A DNA stretch of 64,000 bases. Origin: DASTBU01 sp035711845 (GTDB lineage Bacteria > Acidobacteriota > Vicinamibacteria > Vicinamibacterales > 2-12-FULL-66-21). The position numbers and the translations under genes were made by a program. The notes beneath the pieces are model-generated. The model was not told where the DNA came from. It ran no database searches and saw only the letters and a list, made by a program, of their open reading frames with translations. Shown piece by piece: positions 26,160 through 34,648 of the stretch (its first letter is position 1; each line of letters starts with the position of its first letter). The DNA lies in the NCBI GenBank assembly GCA_035711845.1, contig DASTBU010000113.1:1-64000 (forward strand), written 5' to 3'.

Positions 26160-27640
26160 GCGAGCCACTGACGCTACCAATCGAGGACCGCGCCGCCGAG
26201 AACGCCCCGCGCGGGCGCTGGAGCCGGACCAAACAGCTGCTGGCCGAACACTTCGACAGCCTCGCATCCGGGGCGGTCCCCTGGAAGCGCAACCGGTACT
26301 ATCACAAGGAGCTGGCCCAATTCGTAGGATTCCTCGTTCCCAACCACTCACACGTCCTCGAAATCGGATGTGGTGATGGTGGCCTTCTCGCCTTTCTTCG
26401 CCCCCGGCGAGGCGTGGGGATCGACCTGAGCGAAGGGATGGTCCGGCGCGCCGCGCAACAGCACCCGGAGCTCCATCTTGTCCAGGGGGACGCCGAGGAT
26501 CTGCCCGCCAGCGGCGAGTTCGACTACGTCATCCTGTCCGACCTCCTGGGCTATCTCGAGGATGCCCAGGCCGCATTCGACAACCTTCACCGCGTCAGCT
26601 CCTCCGAGACGCGCGTGATCATCACGTACTTCAACTACCTGTGGGAGCCGGTCCTGAGCCTGGCGCAGAAGCTGAGGCTCATGACGCCCCAGCGCCGGCA
26701 GAACTGGCTGGCGCTGGCAGACATCGAGAACCTGCTCTTCCTGAGCAATTTCGAGGTGATTCGGAGCGGATACCGGCTGCTGCTGCCGAAGTGGATTCCA
26801 GGGATCTCCTGGGTGGCGAACCATCTCGTCGCCAAGTTGCCGGGCATTCGCAAGCTCTGTCTCGTCCAGTACGTCGTCGCGAGGCCCTCGGTCCGGCGTC
26901 CAACCGAGCCGGCGCGGTACTCGGCGTCGGTGATCATTCCCTGCCGCAACGAGCGGGGAAACATCGAAAGCGCGGTGGCGCGCATGCCTCGCATGGGACG
27001 CTCGACGGAATTGATCTTCGTGGACGGCAACTCCACCGACGGGACCGCCGCGGAGATCGAGCGCGTGGCGCGCGAGTACTCCGGCCAGTGGCCGATCGCG
27101 CTTCTCCCGCAAGGCAACGGAACCGGGAAAGGCGACGCCGTTCGCAAGGGGTTCGCAGCGGCCACAGGCGACGTTCTGATGATTCTCGACGCGGATCTCA
27201 CCGTCCCTCCCGAGGACCTGCCGAAGTTCTTCGACGCGCTCACCTCCGGGAAGGGAGAGTTCATCAACGGAACGCGCCTGGTCTATCCCATGGAGCGCCA
27301 GGCCATGCGGACGCTGAACCTGCTCGGGAACAAGTTCTTCAGCCTCGCCTTCACGTGGCTTCTCGAGCAGCGCTTCCGCGACACGCTCTGCGGAACGAAA
27401 GTCCTCTTCAAGCGCGATTACGAGAAGATCGCTGCCAACCGCCACTACTTCGGCGACTTCGACCCGTTCGGTGATTTCGATTTGATATTCGGCGCGTCGA
27501 GATTGAACCTGAAGATCGTCGAGGTGCCGGTCCGCTACCGCGAGCGCACCTACGGCGTGACCAATATCAAGCGCTTCAGCCACGGCTGGCTGCTGCTGCG
27601 GATGTGCGGCGTCGCCTTCTACAAGTTGAAACTGAACTAG
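26156..27640 (+). CDS. methyltransferase-GT2 fusion protein
   Basis: A 494-residue fusion. Residues about 30-245 form a class I SAM methyltransferase (VLEIGCGDGGLLAFL motif I, GVGIDLSEGM, GDAEDLP, FDYVILSDLLGYLED). Residues about 258-494 form a DPM1-like GT2 domain (SVIIPCRNERGNIES, FVDGNSTDGT, metal motif LDADLTVPPEDL, EFINGTRLVYP, then EVPVRYRERTYG). The frame stays open far upstream (to 25208), but ATG 26156 overlaps the preceding stop by 4 bp and fits the domain start. It is coupled to the GT-C-like gene. The pair would plausibly make and use a polyprenyl-phosphate sugar, with the methyltransferase acting on the sugar or lipid. The substrates are inferred. Confidence 0.83.
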   Translation: MSEPLTLPIEDRAAENAPRGRWSRTKQLLAEHFDSLASGAVPWKRNRYYHKELAQFVGFLVPNHSHVLEIGCGDGGLLAFLRPRRGVGIDLSEGMVRRAAQQHPELHLVQGDAEDLPASGEFDYVILSDLLGYLEDAQAAFDNLHRVSSSETRVIITYFNYLWEPVLSLAQKLRLMTPQRRQNWLALADIENLLFLSNFEVIRSGYRLLLPKWIPGISWVANHLVAKLPGIRKLCLVQYVVARPSVRRPTEPARYSASVIIPCRNERGNIESAVARMPRMGRSTELIFVDGNSTDGTAAEIERVAREYSGQWPIALLPQGNGTGKGDAVRKGFAAATGDVLMILDADLTVPPEDLPKFFDALTSGKGEFINGTRLVYPMERQAMRTLNLLGNKFFSLAFTWLLEQRFRDTLCGTKVLFKRDYEKIAANRHYFGDFDPFGDFDLIFGASRLNLKIVEVPVRYRERTYGVTNIKRFSHGWLLLRMCGVAFYKLKLN

Positions 27641-27657
27641 CGAAGCTGCCTCGGCAC

Positions 27658-28605
27658 TCAGGCCAACTGGTGCGCCTCGTTCCTGACGAACCAGTCGTAG
27701 GTTGACGCGATCCCGGCACGCAGCTCGATGCGATGCCGCCAACCGATCTGATGGAGGCGGGAAACGTCCAGCAGCTTTCGCGGTGTGCCGTCCGGCTTGG
27801 AGCGATCGAACGTCAGTTCGGCCGCGGGGTACACGACGTCCCTGACGAGTTGGGCCAGCTCGAGAATCGAGAGGTCGTCTCCGGTCCCCACGTTGATGTG
27901 TTCCGCGGCGTCGTACCGCTCCATCAAATACACGCAGGCATCGGCGAGGTCGTCAACGTGCAGGAACTCGCGGCGGGGTGAGCCTGTACCCCAGATCACG
28001 ACCTCCTTCTGGCCCGCGATCCGGGCATCGTGGAACTTCCGGATCATGGCGGGCAGCACGTGAGAGCTTTCCAGATCGAAGTTGTCGTGCGGTCCATACA
28101 GGTTGGTCGGCATCGCGGAGATGAAGTCGCAGCCGTACTGCCGGCGGTACGCTTCGCACAGCTTGATCCCGGCGATCTTGGCGATAGCGTATGGCTCGTT
28201 GGTAGGTTCGAGGCGCCCGGTCAGCAGGTGCTCCTCCTTCATCGGCTGGGGGCACCCGCGCGGATAGATGCAGGAGCTTCCCAGGTACAGAAGCCGCGTC
28301 ACCCCGTAGAGATGTGCCGCGTGTACGACCGTGCCATGAATCATCATGTTGTCGTACAGGAATTCCGCCGGCCGGGTGGAATTGGCCAGGATGCCTCCGA
28401 CGGTGCCCGCCACCAGGAACACGTACTCCGGGCGGTTCGCGCGGAACCAGTAGTTCACCGCCGCCTGGTCCCGCAGGTCGAGTTGTTCGCGTGTCGCAGT
28501 CAACAGATTGCTGAAGCCGTCCTGCTGAAGCCGGCGAACGATGGCGGAGCCAACCAGCCCCCGGTGGCCGGCAATGAAGATGCGAGCGTCTTTCGGAAAT
28601 TCCAT
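27658..28605 (-). CDS. fcl: GDP-L-fucose synthase
   Basis: A 315-residue short-chain epimerase/reductase of the GDP-4-keto-6-deoxymannose epimerase-reductase family, which makes GDP-L-fucose with NADPH. The Rossmann motif is GHRGLVGS (13-20). Catalytic residues fit: Ser110/Ser111-Cys112 in GSSCIYP, Tyr139 and Lys143 in PYAIAK. AGTVGGI, MPTNLYGPHDNFD and WGTGSPRREFLHVDDLA are family signatures. The start is set at ATG 28605; the longer upstream frame adds a low-complexity Arg-rich tail. No GDP-mannose 4,6-dehydratase is present in the window, so the substrate must come from elsewhere. The gene is 10 bp downstream of a UPF0104 gene in the same direction. Confidence 0.92.
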   Translation of the reverse strand: MEFPKDARIFIAGHRGLVGSAIVRRLQQDGFSNLLTATREQLDLRDQAAVNYWFRANRPEYVFLVAGTVGGILANSTRPAEFLYDNMMIHGTVVHAAHLYGVTRLLYLGSSCIYPRGCPQPMKEEHLLTGRLEPTNEPYAIAKIAGIKLCEAYRRQYGCDFISAMPTNLYGPHDNFDLESSHVLPAMIRKFHDARIAGQKEVVIWGTGSPRREFLHVDDLADACVYLMERYDAAEHINVGTGDDLSILELAQLVRDVVYPAAELTFDRSKPDGTPRKLLDVSRLHQIGWRHRIELRAGIASTYDWFVRNEAHQLA

Positions 28606-28615
28606 CGTCCCTCTG

Positions 28616-29671
28616 TCAGGCCCTTCGGCGGAGCCGGTCGGCTGATTCCGACGGCCGCGCCGCCCGAAGGCGGCCGAGGTACGTGACCCCACCCGCCAGG
28701 GATACGATCAGGATGAGTGCAGCGCCCACGAACGAGACCAGCAGCGCAGATTCGAGCGGAAGGCCCAGCCGGGAGAAATAGAACCCGAAGGTCGCCTCTC
28801 GCACGCCGAACCCGTTCATCGACACGGGCAGCATCTGAACGATGAACGTGATGGGAACGATCACCGCCAGTTCCATGGAACCGATCGGTATCTGCATGCT
28901 GGACGCAACCGCAGCATAGAAGGCTACCAGTATCGCCTGCACGGCAATACCGCCGGCAAAGCACCAGGCGAGAGCACCCGGAGCTTCGCGAAAGCGCGCA
29001 AGCGCGTCGGCCATCCGACTGAGCCGTTCGTCGACCCATTCCGGGTGCAGGATCCGAAGGGGTTGCAGCAGCCGCATGAATTCCTGCGGCATCAGCAGAG
29101 CGGGGGTCGCCACGACCGCCGCGAGTCCGAACCCGGCCCAGAGCACTTCTGGGGAGACGCCGGCGCTCTCGGGCCCGAAGCCTGATGCAGACGAAGCGCC
29201 TATCGCGGCGATCAGGACGAGCGCGAGCAGCCCGATCCCGCGGTCGATCAGCACGATGGTCGTCGCCAGCGTCTTCGAACCCGCAGCCCGCGCCGTATCG
29301 GAAACCCGAACGACATCGCCGCCGATATTGCTGGGCAGGAAGTTGTTGAAGAAAGTGGCGACGAAGAAAGACGACGTCAGACGGCGGAATGGGAGCCAGA
29401 TGCGCTGGGCCCGGAGGAGCAGCCCCCATCGCCAGGCGCTGACAAGGAGCATGGCCACGTACAGGCCGAGCGCTGCGACGAGCCAGGCCGCTGAGGCGTT
29501 GCGCGCGACGGTCCACAGGCGGGGAAGCTCGACGCGCGAAAGGAGAACGGCCAGCAGCGCAAGGCTGACGACCCCCTTCAACCCCTGGACCAGCCATCCA
29601 CGCATCCGCGACGGCTGCCTGGAGTCGTCGAGGGCCGGTGACGATGAAGGAAAATCCTGCACGGTGCTCAC
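28616..29671 (-). CDS. UPF0104 (lysylphosphatidylglycerol synthase TM) family protein
   Basis: A 351-residue membrane protein with about eight helices. The signature FFVATFFNNFLPSNIGGDVVR (about 107-127) and LIDRGIGLLALVL mark it as a second UPF0104 member. It shares the block TF-x2-x2-LP-x-x-IGGD with the protein at 17130-18107. It is followed by the GDP-fucose synthase gene and is divergent from the GT4 gene, placing it in the glycan locus. A lipid-carrier translocation role is proposed for such proteins but unproven. Start at ATG 29671; Met23 is an alternative. Confidence 0.85.
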   Translation of the reverse strand: MSTVQDFPSSSPALDDSRQPSRMRGWLVQGLKGVVSLALLAVLLSRVELPRLWTVARNASAAWLVAALGLYVAMLLVSAWRWGLLLRAQRIWLPFRRLTSSFFVATFFNNFLPSNIGGDVVRVSDTARAAGSKTLATTIVLIDRGIGLLALVLIAAIGASSASGFGPESAGVSPEVLWAGFGLAAVVATPALLMPQEFMRLLQPLRILHPEWVDERLSRMADALARFREAPGALAWCFAGGIAVQAILVAFYAAVASSMQIPIGSMELAVIVPITFIVQMLPVSMNGFGVREATFGFYFSRLGLPLESALLVSFVGAALILIVSLAGGVTYLGRLRAARPSESADRLRRRA

Positions 29672-29710
29672 ACAGAATAACCTTAACCTGCGGAAATGGC
29701 GAGACTTACG

Positions 29711-29739
29711 TTGACCTTTCCGAACAGCTTCCGTACAAT
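29711..29739 (+). promoter_or_regulatory. sigma70-type promoter for the GT4-led operon
   Basis: TTGACC (29711-29716) and TACAAT (29734-29739) are 17 bp apart. Transcription would begin about 9 nt before GTG 29755. This drives the tightly packed genes up to about 37612. Confidence 0.7.
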
Positions 29740-29754
29740 TCCGCAGATCAAGCC

Positions 29755-30954
29755 GTGAAAATCCTCATGATAGCGCCGGAGCCTTTTTTCGAGCCCCGGG
29801 GCACGCCGTTCAGCGAGTTCCACCGAATCCGAGCGCTGCTCGAGCTTGGCCACACGGTCGATCTCGTCACGTATCCTTTCGGCCAGGACATCTCGCTGCC
29901 GGGCCTCCGGGTATTCCGCTGCGTCCGCCCACCTTTCATCCGCGACGCGAGAATCGGGCCTTCGCTTGCAAAGATTCCCCTCGACGCGGCCGTTGCCGCG
30001 ACGACGTTGCGGCGTGCGCTGACGGAGCGGTACGACGTCGTGCACTCACACGAAGAGGGCAGCTTCATGGGTGTCGCGCTCGCCTGGCTGCTCGGCGTGC
30101 CGCACCTGTACGACATGCACTCCAGCCTGCCGCAGCAGCTGAGCAATTTCTCGTTCAGCCGATCGCGCGTCCTCAAGAAGATGTTCGAGGTCATGGAGCG
30201 ATTCGTCATCCGGCGGTCGCGGGTGGTGATCGTCATCTGTCCACAGCTCGAAGAAACCGTGCGGGGAATCGACGCCAGCGTCCCGGTGGTGCTGATCGAG
30301 AATGCGCCCGGCTCAGGAGATACCCCGATCCCAGGATCGGGCGCGTCGATTCGACGGGAGCTTGGCCTCGCGCCGGAAACGGCGATGGTCCTCTACACTG
30401 GCACCTTCGAGGCGTATCAAGGCCTCGATCTCCTGTTCGACGCAGCCGCGCTGGTCGTTGGGCGCCTGCCTGATGTGAGGTTCGTGCTGGCCGGAGGGCG
30501 TCCCGACCAGATCGAGCAGGCCCGGAACGCTGCAAGCCGGGCGGGAATCTCCGGGCATGTGATCTTCGCCGGGCAGCGAGCGGCGGAGGAGATTCCGGGC
30601 TATCTCGACGCAGCCGACGTGCTGGTGTCCCCGCGAAGCACGGGGACCAATACGCCGCTGAAGATCTATCAGTATCTTCGAGCCGGGCGTCCAATCGTGG
30701 CCACACGGCTGTTGACCCATACTCAGGTGCTCACCGACGACGTGGCCGTGCTGACGGGGGCGACAGCACAGGCATTCGCCGATGGAATCATGCGGGCCAT
30801 TACCGACAGGGACGAATCCCGGCGGATCGGCGAGCGGGCCCGTCAGCTGGCCGACAGCAAGTACAGCTACGAGGCGTACCTCGCCCGGACCCGCCGTGCC
30901 TGCGAGTATCTGACGCGGGAACCGGCGCCGGAAGTGGCGGGGGGCGTGGCGTGA
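29755..30954 (+). CDS. GT4 glycosyltransferase
   Basis: A 399-residue GT-B fold glycosyltransferase of family 4. The N-terminal domain begins ILMIAPEPFFEPRGTPFSE and carries VVHSHEEGSFMG and YDMHSSLPQQLSNF. The C-terminal domain has VLYTGTFEAYQGLD, FVLAGGRPD, a VIFAGQRAAEEI strand and LVSPRSTGTNTPLKIYQYL, where the usual E-x7-E motif is in the form NTPLKIYQYLRAGRPIV. GTG 29755 is preferred over an upstream ATG (29638), which would lie before the promoter. The next gene starts in its stop codon. It is the first gene of the operon. Sugar donor unknown. Confidence 0.85.
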   Translation: MKILMIAPEPFFEPRGTPFSEFHRIRALLELGHTVDLVTYPFGQDISLPGLRVFRCVRPPFIRDARIGPSLAKIPLDAAVAATTLRRALTERYDVVHSHEEGSFMGVALAWLLGVPHLYDMHSSLPQQLSNFSFSRSRVLKKMFEVMERFVIRRSRVVIVICPQLEETVRGIDASVPVVLIENAPGSGDTPIPGSGASIRRELGLAPETAMVLYTGTFEAYQGLDLLFDAAALVVGRLPDVRFVLAGGRPDQIEQARNAASRAGISGHVIFAGQRAAEEIPGYLDAADVLVSPRSTGTNTPLKIYQYLRAGRPIVATRLLTHTQVLTDDVAVLTGATAQAFADGIMRAITDRDESRRIGERARQLADSKYSYEAYLARTRRACEYLTREPAPEVAGGVA

Positions 30955-31715
30955 ACCGTTCATCGAATCCGCGCGCCAATCATTACAGCTACTCGGTGTA
31001 CTCCGACCCGGCAATGGCCGAGTCGTTCGACGAGCTCAGGTTCAGCGGACCGATTGGTGAGCTGCTGGCGCGCGCGCAGGAGGAAGTGATTGCGCGATTC
31101 CTCGAGCCTGTCGCGCAGCGTACGGTGCTGGACGTCGGAACGGGCACCGGCCGGGCAGCGATTGCGCTGGCCCGGCGTGGCGCCTCGGTCACGGGCATCG
31201 ATGCCTCGTCGGAAATGCTGGCGGTTGCCAAACGACGCGCGCTCGCGGCGCGGGCCGATGTTTCGTTTCAGCAGGGCGATGCGCACGAGTTGCCCTATCC
31301 TGCAGCCTCGTTCGACAGCGTGATCTGCCTCCGCGTGCTCATGCACACGCCTGACTGGCGCACGTCGCTCGGGGAGCTCTGCCGGGTCGCCGGCTCGCGG
31401 GTCGTCTTCGACTACCCGGCGCTTGCGAGCGCTGCAGCGCTTCAGTCAGGCGTCCGGCGAATCGCACACGTGGCGGGAGTCCGCGTGGAGGCGTACCGGG
31501 TGTTTTCGGGGAGAGCGATTCGGTCCGAGCTGGCCAGGCATGGGTTCCGTCTCCGCGACGCGCACAAGCAGTTCGTGCTGCCGATCGTCTTGCACAAGCG
31601 GATCAATTCTCCGGCGGCCACCGAGCGGGTGGAGGGCATTCTCGCGAAGGCAGGCTTGCGTGCGCTGCTGGGATCGCCGGTCACCGTCGTGGCGGAGCGT
31701 TGCGCGTCCTCGTAA
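30951..31715 (+). CDS. class I SAM-dependent methyltransferase
   Basis: A 254-residue methyltransferase of the Methyltransf_11/25 type. Motif I is VLDVGTGTGRAAIAL, followed by VTGIDASSEML, QQGDAHELPYP and FDSVICLRVLMHTPDW. The C-terminal half is longer than usual and may hold a substrate-binding helical region. GTG 30951 overlaps the preceding GT4 stop by 4 bp, and its own 3' end overlaps the SDR gene by 16 bp, so the three are translationally coupled. Likely modifies a glycan or its carrier. Substrate not determinable. Confidence 0.83.
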   Translation: MNRSSNPRANHYSYSVYSDPAMAESFDELRFSGPIGELLARAQEEVIARFLEPVAQRTVLDVGTGTGRAAIALARRGASVTGIDASSEMLAVAKRRALAARADVSFQQGDAHELPYPAASFDSVICLRVLMHTPDWRTSLGELCRVAGSRVVFDYPALASAAALQSGVRRIAHVAGVRVEAYRVFSGRAIRSELARHGFRLRDAHKQFVLPIVLHKRINSPAATERVEGILAKAGLRALLGSPVTVVAERCASS

Positions 31716-32680
31716 CCGGCGCCACCGGGTTCACCGGCGGGCACCTGGCGCGCGCGCTCGTCTTTCGTGGGCAGCAGGTGCGGGCGCTCGTGCGCGACAC
31801 GGGGCGGGCCGAATCGCTGCGCGCTGGCGGAATCGAGGTTGTCGCAGGTGACATCACGGACGAGGCGGCAGTACGCCGCGCCTGCGCCGATGTCCGGATC
31901 GTCTACAACATCGCAGCGATCTACAGGCAAGCAGGGCTCGGCGACGAAGCCTATCGCGCCGTGAACGCCACGGCGGCCCGCATCATCGTTGAAACCGCCG
32001 CTCGATGTGGGGTCGAGCGCGTGGTGCATTGCAGTACGGTCGGAGTGCACGGGGACGTAAAGCATCCCCCCGCGAACGAGGACGCACCGCTCAGGCCCGG
32101 CGATATCTACCAGCAGACCAAGCTGGAGGGCGAACAGCTGGCGCGGGACGCGGGAGCGCACGCCGGGATCGAAGTCGTGATCGCCAGGCCGACAGGCATT
32201 TACGGCCCCGGCGATCGGCGCTTGTTGAAGCTGTTCCGCGGGGTTGCGCGACGGCGCTTCGTGGTGCTCGGGACCGGCAGGATTTTCTACCACCTGACCT
32301 ACGTGGACGATCTCGTCGAGGGCTTCCGCTTGTGCGGCGAGGTTCCCGGAGTGGGAGGGCGGACCTATATCCTCGCGGGTGGGGAAGTCACGACGCTCAA
32401 CGATCTGGTTGCGTTGATTGCGGCGGAATCCGGCGTGAAGCCGATTGGATTGCGTCTGCCGGCCTGGCCGTTCTGGATCGCCGGCGCGGCGTGCGAGGCG
32501 GTCTGCGCGCCGTTCGGTCTGGAGCCGCCGCTCTACCGCCGGCGCGTGGACTTCTTCACGAAGAGCCGGGCGTTCGATATCGGCCGCGCTCGGCGGGAGC
32601 TGGGGTATTCGCCAGCCGTCGGGCTGCGCGAAGGGATCCGAAGAACGCTGGAGTGGTATCGGGCCGCAGGATGGTTGTGA
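31700..32680 (+). CDS. NAD(P)-dependent epimerase/dehydratase (extended SDR)
   Basis: A 326-residue extended short-chain dehydrogenase. The N-terminal GATGFTGGHLARAL is the cofactor-binding glycine motif, followed by GDITDEAAV and NIAAIYRQAG. The catalytic region has CSTVGVHG and YQQTKLEGEQ (Tyr-x3-Lys), then ARPTGIYGPGDRRLLKLF. TTG 31700 is the start, overlapping the methyltransferase gene by 16 bp; no better start fits the motif position. It resembles dihydroflavonol reductase/epimerase-like SDRs found in glycan and hopanoid loci. Probably acts on an NDP-sugar intermediate, but a lipid substrate is also possible. Confidence 0.83.
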   Translation: MRVLVTGATGFTGGHLARALVFRGQQVRALVRDTGRAESLRAGGIEVVAGDITDEAAVRRACADVRIVYNIAAIYRQAGLGDEAYRAVNATAARIIVETAARCGVERVVHCSTVGVHGDVKHPPANEDAPLRPGDIYQQTKLEGEQLARDAGAHAGIEVVIARPTGIYGPGDRRLLKLFRGVARRRFVVLGTGRIFYHLTYVDDLVEGFRLCGEVPGVGGRTYILAGGEVTTLNDLVALIAAESGVKPIGLRLPAWPFWIAGAACEAVCAPFGLEPPLYRRRVDFFTKSRAFDIGRARRELGYSPAVGLREGIRRTLEWYRAAGWL

Positions 32681-32681
32681 G

Positions 32682-33428
32682 GTGAGCGACATCCCCCGGG
32701 CGCAAGAGCAGCTGTTCGACCGCGGGCGGTCGGCGCGGGAGAAATATGCCGCGCTGGTGGTGGGCCGCCAGGGTTGGGGGGCGTTGCTCTGGTACGAGCT
32801 GGTGGTGCTGATGTCGCAAGCCGTACCGGGCGCGCTCGGGCTCGCGTTGAGGAAGATCCTGTACCCGTCACTGCTCGGCGCTTGCGGCCGGAACGTCATC
32901 TTCGGACAGAACGTAGTGCTCCGACACCCTCACAAAATTCGAATCGGCGACGATGTGGTCATCGACGACAATTGCCTCCTGGACGCGAAGGGGGAGACCA
33001 ACAGGGGGATCACGATCGGGAATCGGGTGTTCATCGGCCGCAACAGCATCCTGTCGTGTAAGAACGGCGACATCGACCTGGCCGATGGCGCCAACATCGG
33101 TTTCAACTGCGAGCTGTTCTCGGCGAGCCGGGTCAGCATCGGACGCGATACGCTGCTCGCGGCGTACTGCTACCTCATCGGGGGCGATCACGATTTCAGC
33201 GATGTGTCCCAGCCCGTGATCTCGCAGGCCCGTCGATCGGAAGGTGTGATCGTGGGGGCCGGCGCGTGGCTGGGCGCGGGTGCGAAGGTCCTCGATGGTG
33301 TCAGCGTGGGTGATGGCGCGGTGATCGGGGCGGCGGCGGTGGTTCGCAGCGCTGTGCCGGCCGGGGCGATTGCGGTCGGCGTGCCGGCCAAGATCGTGGG
33401 TCAGCGCGGTGAGGTGGCCTCGTCTTGA
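32682..33428 (+). CDS. left-handed beta-helix (hexapeptide) acyltransferase
   Basis: A 248-residue hexapeptide-repeat transferase. The repeat region (about 65-240) shows the [LIV]-G-x4 pattern (VIFGQNVVL, IRIGDDVVI, ITIGNRVFIG, VSIGRDTLLA, VIVGAGAWLGAG, VSVGDGAVIGAAAVV), ending in AVGVPAKIVG, typical of O-acetyltransferases such as WcaF/MaaA-like enzymes. IGGDHDFSD carries the catalytic His. The N-terminal 60 residues include a hydrophobic helix (ALLWYELVVLMSQAVPGALGL). GTG 32682 starts 1 bp after the SDR stop. The stop overlaps the next start by 4 bp. It probably adds acetyl groups to the glycan made by this operon. Confidence 0.83.
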   Translation: MSDIPRAQEQLFDRGRSAREKYAALVVGRQGWGALLWYELVVLMSQAVPGALGLALRKILYPSLLGACGRNVIFGQNVVLRHPHKIRIGDDVVIDDNCLLDAKGETNRGITIGNRVFIGRNSILSCKNGDIDLADGANIGFNCELFSASRVSIGRDTLLAAYCYLIGGDHDFSDVSQPVISQARRSEGVIVGAGAWLGAGAKVLDGVSVGDGAVIGAAAVVRSAVPAGAIAVGVPAKIVGQRGEVASS

Positions 33429-34648
33429 ACGCGGAGCAGCCCCTGGAGCCCGGACGGAAGCTGAATATCCTGCAGGTGTGCGACCACCTCGGCTGGGAGG
33501 GTTCGCGCATGCACGGCGTCAAGCGCCTCTTCGCCTGGATGATCCCGCGCTTCGACCCCGAGCGGTTCAACGTGTCGCTGGTGAGTCTCAGGAAGAAGGA
33601 CCTGTCCGAGGAGACGCTCGAATCGTTCGGCATCGATATCACGTACCTGCACAAGTCCAGGTTCGATCCGGCGACGCTGCCTGCGCTCCTCAAGGTCGTC
33701 GATCGCAAGCAGATCGATGTCCTGCACCTGCACGGCTACGGCGCCACCACTTTCGGCCGGCTTGCGGGCTGGATGCGGCGGATTCCCACGATCCTGCACG
33801 AGCACGCGAACTTGACCGACACGCCGTGGTTTCAGAAGGCGGCCGATCGGCTTCTCGTGCCCGCGACCGACATCGCCATTGCCGTATCCCGGAGCACGGC
33901 CGATTTCGTCATGAAGGCGCGCCAGATGCCGCCCGACAAAGTCAAGGTGGTGTACCTGGGTGTGCCGCTCGAGGAGTTCAGCCGGCCGCGAAGCGCCGCC
34001 GAGATTGCGGCCGCGCGCGAGGAGCTCGGCATCGGGCCGGGCGAGTTCGCGGCGGGGACCGTCACCCGGCTGCACGATTCGAAGGGCAATTCGTTTCTCG
34101 TCGAGGCCGCGCGCCTCGTCTTGAACGATCGTCCGTTCGCCAGGTTCTACATGTTCGGCGAAGGACCGCTCCGCCAGCCGCTCGAACAGCAGGCGCGAGC
34201 GCTGGGGCTCGGCGACCGCTTCGTGTTCGGCGGCTTCGTCCGCGACGTCGCGCGCGTTGTCTCCGCCTTCGACATCAGTGTGTTTCCGTCGCTCTGGGAG
34301 GGAACTCCCCTCACGGTCTTCGAAGCCCTCGCGATGGGTCAGCCGATCGTGGCGACCGACGCGGACGGGCTGGTGGATGTGCTGACGCACGAGCACGACG
34401 CGATGATCGTTCCAAGACGCGACGCGCCTGCGCTCGCCGCCGCCATCATCCGCACGATCGACGAGCCTGCCACGCGCGAGCGACTGGGGACGGCGGCGCG
34501 CATCACGGGCCAGCAGTACGACATCGCCGCGTTCGTGGCGAAGATGGAACGGTTGTATCTGCTGCTCCACCGACTGTCCCGGACCACGCGCCGGCAGATC
34601 GTCTCGCGCGCCGATCTGTCGTTTCTGACCTCTCGTTCCCGAGCATGA
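33425..34648 (+). CDS. GT4 glycosyltransferase
   Basis: A 407-residue GT-B glycosyltransferase. N-terminal features are ILQVCDHLGWEGSRMHGV and VLHLHGYGATTFG. C-terminal features include a Gly-rich strand (FAAGTVTRLHDSKGNSFL), MFGEGPLRQPLE, VFGGFVRDVARVVSAFDISVFPSLWEGTPLTVFEALAMG (the E-x7-E donor-binding motif) and VATDADGLVDVL. TTG 33425 overlaps the acyltransferase stop by 4 bp, and the end overlaps the following membrane protein by 4 bp. Part of the GT4-led operon. Sugar specificity is unknown. Confidence 0.88.
   Translation: MNAEQPLEPGRKLNILQVCDHLGWEGSRMHGVKRLFAWMIPRFDPERFNVSLVSLRKKDLSEETLESFGIDITYLHKSRFDPATLPALLKVVDRKQIDVLHLHGYGATTFGRLAGWMRRIPTILHEHANLTDTPWFQKAADRLLVPATDIAIAVSRSTADFVMKARQMPPDKVKVVYLGVPLEEFSRPRSAAEIAAAREELGIGPGEFAAGTVTRLHDSKGNSFLVEAARLVLNDRPFARFYMFGEGPLRQPLEQQARALGLGDRFVFGGFVRDVARVVSAFDISVFPSLWEGTPLTVFEALAMGQPIVATDADGLVDVLTHEHDAMIVPRRDAPALAAAIIRTIDEPATRERLGTAARITGQQYDIAAFVAKMERLYLLLHRLSRTTRRQIVSRADLSFLTSRSRA

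Noticed and set aside
33370..34644. Upstream extension of the 34645 membrane-protein frame
   Set aside because: Overlaps a complete GT4 gene and gives Arg/Ala-rich low-complexity residues.
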